A stretch of 57,646 nt of DNA from an uncultured Prevotella sp. (GTDB lineage Bacteria > Bacteroidota > Bacteroidia > Bacteroidales > Bacteroidaceae). Shown here in pieces: positions 50,788-57,646 of this stretch. A program made the translations under genes and the position numbers. Under the pieces are notes generated by a model, which did no database searches, was not told the DNA's origin, and saw only the letters and a list, made by a program, of their open reading frames with translations. The first letter of the stretch is position 1, and every line of letters begins with the position of its first letter. The stretch spans positions 48,431 through 106,076 of the forward strand of contig CAJODF010000005.1 of assembly GCA_905233555.1 (NCBI GenBank). The letters are read 5' to 3'.

Positions 50788-52251
50788 TTATTTTTTCTTC
50801 ACTGGATCGCACGTCAGGCCGCAACCCAGTTTCTTGAATATCTTCCGATCCACCTCGCTCAGCATTACTGTGGAGTGAACCTGACAGTCGCGCAACTTCG
50901 GCAGTTGTTCCAGTGCCTTGCGGCAGTTCTCATCATCGTTCGAGAGCACACTCAGTGCCACCAGCACCTCGTCGGTATGGAGGCGTGGGTTCTTGGCTCC
51001 TAAGTATTCCGTCTTCGTCTTCTGCACGGGTTCGATGAGGCTCTGCGAGATGAGTTTCACCTCGTGGTCAATGCCAGCCAGATGTTTTGTGGTATTGATC
51101 AGAAGGGCTGCACTGCATCCTAACAGTGGGCTCGACTTGGCGGTGATGATCGTGCCATCCTCCAGTTCGATGGCGGCAGATGTATGGCCACTCTCGATTT
51201 TCTTCTCGTATGCGGCGGTCGTTACGCGTCGGAAGGCAGTGCTGATCTTCGCCTGGTTGAACAGCAGACGAATCTTGCTCACCTCATTTTCGTTGTCGGC
51301 TCCGTCGGCCATTTTGTTGGTGGCATCGTAGAATCGGCGGATAATCTCGTCCTTCGAGGCCTTGCAGCACACTTCGTCATCCGAGATGCAGAAACCAATC
51401 ATGTTCACGCCCATGTCCGTCGGACTCTTATAGGGGTTCTCACCGTAGATACCCTCGAAGAGGGCGTTCAACACAGGGAATATCTCCACGTCGCGGTTGT
51501 AGTTTACTGCTGTCTTGCCGTAGGCTTCCAGATGGAAGGGGTCTATCATGTTCACGTCGTTCAGGTCGGCGGTTGCAGCCTCGTAGGCGATGTTCACAGG
51601 GTGCTTCAGTGGCAGGTTCCATACGGGGAAGGTCTCAAACTTCGCATAGCCCGCACGGATGCCCCGCTTGTTCTCGTTGTAGAGTTGCGAGAGACAGGTG
51701 GCCATCTTACCACTTCCGGGCCCAGGTGCCGTCACAATCACCAGTGGGCGAGAGGTCTCCACATAGTCGTTCTTGCCAAAGCCCTCGTCGCTGGCAATCA
51801 AATCCACGTTGTGGGGGTAGCCGTCGATGGGGTAGTGGATATACGATTTGATGCCCTCGCGCTCCAGACGGTGACGGAACTGGTCGGCTGCGTGCTGGCC
51901 GTTATAGTGTGTAATCACCACCGAGCCCACCATGAACTGGCGCTGCATAAACTCGTCGCGCAGTCGCAGCACGTCCTCGTCGTAGGTGATGCCCAGGTCC
52001 GCGCGTACCTTATTCTTCTCTATGTCCTCGGCACTGATCACAATCAGTATCTCTATCGAGTCGCGCAGTTGTGCCAGCATCCTCAGTTTCGAGTCGGGCT
52101 TGAAGCCAGGCAGCACGCGCGAGGCGTGGTGGTCGTCAAACAACTTACCGCCCAACTCCATATACAGTTTGCCGTCGAACTGTGCGATGCGCTCCCTGAT
52201 ATGCTCACTCTGTATCTTGAGGTATTTCTCGTTATCGAAACCTATCTTCAT
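50788..52251 (-). CDS. DUF1846 family protein
   Basis: 487 residues, matching the usual length of about 490-500 for DUF1846, a large conserved family of unknown function with known crystal structures. Conserved segments include KIGFDNEKYLKIQSEHIRER at the start and VIVTAPGPGSGKMATCLSQL, a phosphate-binding-like loop, near the middle. Residue C474 or so lies in KKLGCGLTCDPVKKK at the tail. ATG 52251 is chosen; the TTG at 52263 is upstream of the family start. The -7 box TAATTTTG is at 52287-52280. Confidence 0.9.
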   Translation of the reverse strand: MKIGFDNEKYLKIQSEHIRERIAQFDGKLYMELGGKLFDDHHASRVLPGFKPDSKLRMLAQLRDSIEILIVISAEDIEKNKVRADLGITYDEDVLRLRDEFMQRQFMVGSVVITHYNGQHAADQFRHRLEREGIKSYIHYPIDGYPHNVDLIASDEGFGKNDYVETSRPLVIVTAPGPGSGKMATCLSQLYNENKRGIRAGYAKFETFPVWNLPLKHPVNIAYEAATADLNDVNMIDPFHLEAYGKTAVNYNRDVEIFPVLNALFEGIYGENPYKSPTDMGVNMIGFCISDDEVCCKASKDEIIRRFYDATNKMADGADNENEVSKIRLLFNQAKISTAFRRVTTAAYEKKIESGHTSAAIELEDGTIITAKSSPLLGCSAALLINTTKHLAGIDHEVKLISQSLIEPVQKTKTEYLGAKNPRLHTDEVLVALSVLSNDDENCRKALEQLPKLRDCQVHSTVMLSEVDRKIFKKLGCGLTCDPVKKK

Positions 52252-52279
52252 TCTTATGGTCAATTTATAAATTTGCCTG

Positions 52280-52287
52280 CAAAATTA
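52280..52287 (-). promoter_or_regulatory. -7 promoter box for DUF1846
   Basis: TAATTTTG on the minus strand, 28 nt from the ATG. Confidence 0.5.
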
Positions 52288-52351
52288 CGAAATATTTATT
52301 AAATAACCAAAAAGCCTGCCGATTTTTTCAACAGTGGCGGGGTCCTTTGTT

Positions 52352-52939
52352 TTATTTCGTTCGTGTCAGAGAGTATGACAGGCTATTGTCTTTATCCTTC
52401 CCCCCATAGAAGCCGTTCAAGTGTTTGCCATCGGCACTGAGACGAAGCGTGTCGGTCTCATTGTCCTCATCGCGCAGAATCACCAGATTGCCTTTTACGG
52501 TGTAGGTGGCCGTCTGGGCAGGCATGATGGCCATGGCTGCTTTCATCGCCTTACGCTTGACCCAACCATAACCGGCCTCCTTCAGCACCTCGTCGCTCAC
52601 CTTCATCCTCGCCTTCACGCTCGCCTTCTTGGCGTCCTTGAAGGTGATGGTCATAGCCAGTACCGTGCCTTCCTTCATTATCTTCATCCTAGCCCTGGCT
52701 TCCTTCATTTGCTCGTCCAACTTCTTCATCTCGTCAGCATTCAGTTTCCGGCCCTTTTCCTTCTCCGCTTTGGCGATAGCCTCTGTTCTGGCCTTTTCCA
52801 CCATCTTGTCGAAATCCCTGAACTTACCCGAGAAGATATTAGCGTTGTGATACTCTCTGCCCACCAAACTGGTCTGTGCACAAGCCACGCCGCTGAACAG
52901 CATCAGCGCGGCCACAACCATCCATAAAAAACTCTTCAT
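52352..52939 (-). CDS. Secreted hypothetical protein
   Basis: 195 residues. A signal peptide ends near GVACAQ, either a cleavage site or a weak lipobox at Cys20. A Lys/Glu-rich helical segment (about 40-95) is followed by a beta-rich C-terminal half (TATYTVKGNLVILRDED, LRLSADGKHLNGFYGG), which resembles small lipocalin-like domains of Bacteroidales proteins. No enzyme motif is seen and the function is unknown. The -7 box TACCTTTG is at 52974-52967. Confidence 0.7.
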   Translation of the reverse strand: MKSFLWMVVAALMLFSGVACAQTSLVGREYHNANIFSGKFRDFDKMVEKARTEAIAKAEKEKGRKLNADEMKKLDEQMKEARARMKIMKEGTVLAMTITFKDAKKASVKARMKVSDEVLKEAGYGWVKRKAMKAAMAIMPAQTATYTVKGNLVILRDEDNETDTLRLSADGKHLNGFYGGKDKDNSLSYSLTRTK

Positions 52940-52946
52940 TATCGTA

Positions 52947-53057
52947 TCATTTTATTATTTCGGCTGCAAAGGTACGAAAAATCCCCGGAATAAAAAATTT
53001 ATTTATCGCATATCGTGATCGGTCCGTGCCCCATTCAACTTTTACTTTCAATGCCAT
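52947..53057 (-). pseudogene. Truncated 36-codon frame behind an orphan leader
   Basis: ATG at 53057 reads MALKVKVEWGTDRSRYAINK and then an AT-rich tail to TGA at 52947-52949, overlapping the next promoter. The start has a leader and promoter of its own (53225-53218), but the frame is too short and its second half is promoter DNA. It may be the left-over 5' end of a lost gene, perhaps HU-like (weak resemblance only). Confidence 0.3.
52967..52974 (-). promoter_or_regulatory. -7 promoter box for the secreted hypothetical
   Basis: TACCTTTG on the minus strand, 27 nt before the ATG at 52939. Confidence 0.5.
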
Positions 53058-53225
53058 AATTCAAAAATTTAAAAGATTAATAGATTGTTGTTAATTATTT
53101 TCTCATGTCGCCGATTAGACTCCGTTTTTGGCTTTGCCTAGGTAACAATTGCCTGCACGCTAGGAAATTTTTGTTGCCTGCCTTGGCCGCAAATTTCGTC
53201 TTTTCTCTTTGATATTGCAAAGGTA
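53058..53225 (-). ncRNA. Orphan promoter with structured leader RNA
   Basis: A -7 box TACCTTTG (53225-53218, minus) opens a transcript of about 155 nt before any ATG. In RNA sense, GAAATTT pairs with AAATTTC, CCTAG with CTAGG, and GCC with GGC, giving three stem-loops in a row. The only frame that follows is the 36-codon fragment. It could be a cis-acting leader that lost its gene, or a stand-alone small RNA. Confidence 0.35.
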
Positions 53226-53376
53226 CAAAAATTTCAGATGCAAAACAAGCCTTTTCAGATTTTATTTTCGATTTATTTGAAATGTTAAAATATGGAGGCC
53301 GGCGTGTTTTTCAGATGCCGATTCGAGGCGCGGCAGTGGTAAATTAACAATTCGTTTTTTGCGAATTCTCAAATAA

Positions 53377-54639
<1,263 letters not shown>

Positions 54640-54667
54640 ACGAGAAATAATCACATTGGGATTGATT

Positions 54668-54703
54668 GCCGATATGCTCTGAGGGAGTGTATCGGCTTTT
54701 TTA
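54668..54703 (+). terminator. Terminator after the esterase gene
   Basis: GCCGATA (54668-74) and TATCGGC (54690-96), followed by TTTTTTATT. Confidence 0.75.
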
Positions 54704-54795
54704 TTAGATAATGTACGCACGAGGCCAAAGGGTTAAAGTGTGTTAAGAAACTGAAGTTTTTTACCGAAAAATTTGGAGCGTATTCATAAAAGCAC

Positions 54796-54828
54796 TACTT
54801 TTGCAGTGTACTATTTAAGTGGTACACT
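54796..54828 (+). promoter_or_regulatory. ABC operon promoter with YtrA-type operator
   Basis: -7 box TACTTTTG (54796-54803), then AGTGTAC (54805-11), a 10-nt spacer and GTACACT (54822-28). The palindrome covers the expected transcription start. GntR regulators of the YtrA subfamily bind AGTGTA/TACACT inverted repeats, and a GntR gene begins at 57595 in the same operon. Confidence 0.65.
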
Positions 54829-54840
54829 ATTACAGAGGAC

Positions 54841-54931
54841 TTTTAAAGGTAAGAAAGTAAGAAAGGACTCGCTTTAGCGCTTTTACAAAGCGTAGCGACT
54901 AAAAGAAGAAGGTAAAAAAGTAATTTTTAAA
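54841..54931 (+). repeat. Hairpin insert in the ABC operon leader flanked by TTTTAAA
   Basis: TTTTAAA occurs at 54841-47 and 54925-31. Between lie purine-rich GGTAAGAA units, a nested palindrome (ACTCGCT.../...AGCGACT with inner CGCTTT/AAAGCG, about 54867-54900) and more GGTAAAAA units. It looks like a small inserted element with a 7-bp target duplication. Confidence 0.5.
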
Positions 54932-54941
54932 CGATACGATT

Positions 54942-55757
54942 ATGATTGAGGTAAACAACATCAGTTTTAAGTATGCAGGTCAGAAGAACCTGGTATTCGA
55001 CGATTTCAGTTTGACACTGAAACAGGATAACATTTACGGTTTGCTGGGTAAGAACGGAACCGGCAAATCGACTCTGCTTTATCTGATTAGCGGTCTGCTG
55101 CGCCCGAAGTCGGGTCGTGTGATGTTCGACGGTGTGGAGACCAAACTTCGCAAGCCCGAAACGCTGAGCGAGATTTTCATCGTGCCTGAGGAGTTCGACT
55201 TGCCCGCCATGTCGCTGGAGCAGTATGTAAAGATCAACCGTCCGTTCTATCCTCTCTTTAGCACGCAGGTGCTGGAGGCTTGTCTGAAGGATTTCGAACT
55301 GACGATGGACGTGAAGTTGAATGCCCTCTCGATGGGTCAGAAGAAGAAGGTGTTCATGGCCTTCGCACTGGCTACGAATACGAAGGTGATGCTGATGGAC
55401 GAGCCGACGAACGGTCTGGACATCCCGTCGAAGAGTCAGTTCCGCAAGGTAGTGACGCAGTATATGAGTGGCGACCGCACCCTGATTATCTCCACCCATC
55501 AGGTACACGATGTGGAGGCGCTGTTGGATCATATCCTGATTCTGAGTCAGCAGAAGTTGTTGCTGGATGCCTCGGTGGCTGACATTCAGGAGAAATATAC
55601 TTTTGAGTATCGTACGCCGGCCGAGATGGACGATGTGCTCTATGCCGAGCCGTCGCTGCAGGGCAACGCTGTGATTGCACCTCGCCAGGAGGGTAGTGCC
55701 GAGACGCAGGTTAACCTCGAGTTGTTGTTCAACGCTGTCAACGAAGGGAAGATCTAA
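54942..55757 (+). CDS. ABC transporter ATP-binding protein
   Basis: 271 residues. Walker A is GLLGKNGTGKSTLLY (about 32-46), the signature is LSMGQKKKVFMAFAL, Walker B is VMLMDEPTNGLD and the switch His is in IISTHQVHD. It energises the two membrane proteins encoded next. The GntR regulator and operator place it in the YtrA-type family of envelope-stress ABC systems; the cargo is unknown. Confidence 0.92.
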   Translation: MIEVNNISFKYAGQKNLVFDDFSLTLKQDNIYGLLGKNGTGKSTLLYLISGLLRPKSGRVMFDGVETKLRKPETLSEIFIVPEEFDLPAMSLEQYVKINRPFYPLFSTQVLEACLKDFELTMDVKLNALSMGQKKKVFMAFALATNTKVMLMDEPTNGLDIPSKSQFRKVVTQYMSGDRTLIISTHQVHDVEALLDHILILSQQKLLLDASVADIQEKYTFEYRTPAEMDDVLYAEPSLQGNAVIAPRQEGSAETQVNLELLFNAVNEGKI

Positions 55758-55769
55758 GGAGGGTGTGAT

Positions 55770-56564
55770 ATGATACAGTTTAATTTAAATAGATTCTGCA
55801 AGGTGGCGAAGTGGTCGCTGACGGTCGATAGGGGCTTTTATCTGAGGAACCTGCTGAACGTGTTTGTCGTCATGTCGCTGTTCTTCATTGCCTTCACGAC
55901 GCGCTTCTTCCATCTTTATTTGAATGGCAATGATACGGTCTATACGCCATGCATCGCTGCGACGATGATAATGCTCATCATTACTGGCGTCACAGGACCG
56001 TCGTGGATGTTTTCGAGCATGAAAGGCAAGCACGATCTCCAAACGCTGCTGATGCTGCCCGCCTCGAATTTCGAGAAGTTCCTGATGCGCTACAGCACGT
56101 GGATTCTTCTGTTGCCGCTCTACATCGTGGCTTTCCTTGGTGCCGACCTGGTTCAGTATCTGGTGAATGTGATATGGGGCAGTAAGGACGTGATGTTTGT
56201 AACGAAGGATGTTATAGATCATATAAACTCATTGTGGGTAAGATTGCCGAATTCAAACAGAACCATTGTAAATGGCGTAATTGTCTGTGCGCTTTTGTTC
56301 CACTCCCTCTATGTATTGGGTGGCACGTTCTTCCGCTCGCACAAGTATTCGTGGGTGTTGACAACGGTGTCTATCATCGTGATTTGTATGGTGATACTCT
56401 GGTTGTCTCCTGAGAGTTCTGAAGGATCGATTGATAGGGAGCACACGACGAAGGAGTTACTTGCCTGGGATGCCCTCTATGGTGTTTGGTTCTTGGTGAA
56501 TTTCTGGCTGTCGTACAGGCTCTTCTGCCGTCAGCAGATCATCGGCAAGTTCGTGAACCTATGA
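55770..56564 (+). CDS. ABC-2 type membrane protein 1
   Basis: 264 residues with about six helices. It begins MIQFNLNRFCKVAKWSLTVD and shares the NLNRFxK/M opening with the protein at 56682, so the two arose by duplication. It is presumably a permease for the adjacent ATPase. The gap to the second permease is 117 nt and holds a triple repeat. Confidence 0.75.
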   Translation: MIQFNLNRFCKVAKWSLTVDRGFYLRNLLNVFVVMSLFFIAFTTRFFHLYLNGNDTVYTPCIAATMIMLIITGVTGPSWMFSSMKGKHDLQTLLMLPASNFEKFLMRYSTWILLLPLYIVAFLGADLVQYLVNVIWGSKDVMFVTKDVIDHINSLWVRLPNSNRTIVNGVIVCALLFHSLYVLGGTFFRSHKYSWVLTTVSIIVICMVILWLSPESSEGSIDREHTTKELLAWDALYGVWFLVNFWLSYRLFCRQQIIGKFVNL

Positions 56565-56591
56565 AAATGATTTTAGTATGAAGTGAAAATT

Positions 56592-56652
56592 ATGTTGCAG
56601 GCTTTGAAACATGTATTTCGGGTTTTGAAACATGTGTTGCAGGGTTTGAAAC
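56592..56652 (+). repeat. Three direct repeats of about 21 nt between the permease genes
   Basis: ATGTTGCAGGCTTTGAAAC (56592-610), then 21-nt units at 56611-31 and 56632-52, each ending TTTGAAAC. They lie in the intergenic leader of the second permease. Confidence 0.75.
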
Positions 56653-56681
56653 AGAAAATAGAATTAAAGGAAATATAATTT

Positions 56682-57614
56682 ATGAATAATTTTAGTTTAA
56701 ATAGATTCTGGATGACGTTCCGCTGGGTGGTGGCTACCAACTTCCGCAATTTCATAGCATGGACTTTAGGCGCTGCTGTGGGTGCTTTCCTCATGGAGAT
56801 GATTTTTGTTGCCATGAATGTTCATTCTGATGGCGGAAATTACGTTCCAGTATTATATTCCACCATATCCCAGATCTGCCAGATCGCACTCATCATATTT
56901 GTGCTGGTAGCGCTGAGTACAGGCTTTGCCGACTACCAGAAAAAGGCGAAGCGTGAGGCCTTCCTGATGCTGCCTTCAACGAATCTGGAAAAATTCCTGG
57001 CAGTCGTTATTTATGTCACAGTGGTCTGGTCGCTGGCAGGATTACTGGCTTTTGCCATAGGCGATACGCTCAGAATGGCCGTCCGTGCCCTGGCGTATGG
57101 TAATGAGTGGTACTCGCTTGTGCCGAAAGTGCTGGAAATGTTCGGTGAGATTGTACCCACTTTCGATGAAGGAGGCATGATGATCCAAACGGTACCTTAC
57201 AAAGTGTGCGCTCCCATCTTTTTGGTAGGCTTGTTCGTCTGGATTCACTCCACCTACATCCTTGGAGGTACGCTGCTGCGCAAATATACTTTCGTCGTGA
57301 CGAGTCTGGTGATCATCTTAGCCTTCCTTCTGATGGCATGGTTGATTCACAAGTTTAATCTCAATGTATTCTATCTGGATACGGTGGTAGATGGTCAGTC
57401 CCTGGAGGCTTTGCGCAAGGCAGGAGCCTTGACAGATGGCGAGGTACCAGTAGAGTCCATCCAGGTCTTCCACAAAGTGGCTCCGTTGGGTTACTTCCTC
57501 ACGGTGGCACTGCCTATACTATCCATCATCAACTACTGGGCATCGTTCCATATCTTCAAAGGTTTTCAGTTAATAACAAATAAGTGGACTAATTATGACA
57601 TTCTCAAACGATAA
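56682..57614 (+). CDS. ABC-2 type membrane protein 2
   Basis: 310 residues with about six helices and one larger periplasmic loop (about 135-180). The start MNNFSLNRFWMTFRWVVATN parallels the first permease. Its stop lies 20 nt inside the GntR gene, so the two are coupled. Confidence 0.75.
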   Translation: MNNFSLNRFWMTFRWVVATNFRNFIAWTLGAAVGAFLMEMIFVAMNVHSDGGNYVPVLYSTISQICQIALIIFVLVALSTGFADYQKKAKREAFLMLPSTNLEKFLAVVIYVTVVWSLAGLLAFAIGDTLRMAVRALAYGNEWYSLVPKVLEMFGEIVPTFDEGGMMIQTVPYKVCAPIFLVGLFVWIHSTYILGGTLLRKYTFVVTSLVIILAFLLMAWLIHKFNLNVFYLDTVVDGQSLEALRKAGALTDGEVPVESIQVFHKVAPLGYFLTVALPILSIINYWASFHIFKGFQLITNKWTNYDILKR

Positions 57615-57646
57615 ACCAATCTATATCCAGATGGCAGACCGTCTTT
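57595..57646 (+). CDS. GntR family regulator, YtrA-like (partial, runs off right edge)
   Basis: Only the first 17 codons are visible: MTFSNDKPIYIQMADRL. The KPIYxQxADRL pattern is the typical start of YtrA-type GntR proteins, just before the winged helix. Encoded last in the ABC operon, it should repress the promoter at 54796 through the AGTGTAC/GTACACT site. Confidence 0.75.
   Translation, partial: MTFSNDKPIYIQMADRL

Noticed and set aside
56573..56815. 80-codon minus-strand frame across the triple repeat
   Set aside because: The repeated Cys/Phe peptide is just the translation of the DNA repeat, and it overlaps the second permease.

Overview
The window reads as a chromosomal stretch of a Prevotella-like member of the Bacteroidales (an inference). 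The supporting evidence is the recurrent Bacteroidota -7 promoter box TAnnTTTG upstream of most first genes, a GldH-type gliding lipoprotein gene, a PorT-like barrel, a TonB-dependent receptor, the purH-mreBCD-mrdA-rodA order, and arabinofuranosidase plus CE1-type esterase genes typical of plant-polysaccharide degraders. There is no rRNA operon, no CRISPR array and no intact insertion sequence.

Layout: 1-1509 holds etfB (running off the left edge) and a small DUF486 membrane protein. 1506-6901 is a tightly overlapped histidine kinase-dnaG-cardiolipin synthase operon. 6903-8344 is a leftward mini-operon of a 32-aa membrane peptide, DUF3822 and rsmD. 8422-11620 holds a RecD-like helicase, mutY and an outer-membrane barrel. 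11677-16484 is a divergent lactate permease / FAD-FeS oxidoreductase pair, probably a lactate-use module. 16515-23403 holds nadB, dacB (PBP4), a lipoprotein amylase, DUF4332, rmuC and a phosphopantetheinyl transferase. 23409-29794 holds a TonB receptor, HerA-like ATPase, response regulator and GH51 arabinofuranosidase. 29795-30497 is a gene-poor scar with a peptidase remnant and a large array of 11-nt units. 30498-38533 holds an AAA ATPase, an ECF sigma factor with a membrane partner, TlpA-like thioredoxin, metF, holB, ricT and gldH. 38539-44878 is the cell-shape operon headed by a single-domain purH. 45018-50549 holds an M23 peptidase, recG, ispD, a DJ-1 protein and nadK. Then come tRNA-Val(GAC), DUF1846, a secreted hypothetical, an orphan leader, a CE1-type esterase, and a GntR-controlled ABC transporter operon cut by the right edge.

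The most unusual content is in the spaces between genes. (1) Arrays of 7-nt units in several sequence flavours sit at many gene junctions. They lie next to -7 boxes where a -33 element would be, and at several junctions they also supply start or stop codons (holB, ispD, recG, the DJ-1 gene, purH). (2) Five divergent gene pairs have their two -7 boxes 42-45 bp apart, and in three of them the gap is filled by a heptad array. (3) A structured element with compensating stem changes occurs three times (22737-22841, 30348-30430, 35674-35769), each preceded by a heptad array. (4) A 297-bp region at 29949-30245 is 27 phase-locked 11-nt units, 14 in one orientation and 13 in the other. (5) A terminator-plus-promoter hairpin with a swapped stem pair occurs in front of both metF and the esterase. 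These are direct readings of the sequence; any mechanism is inference.
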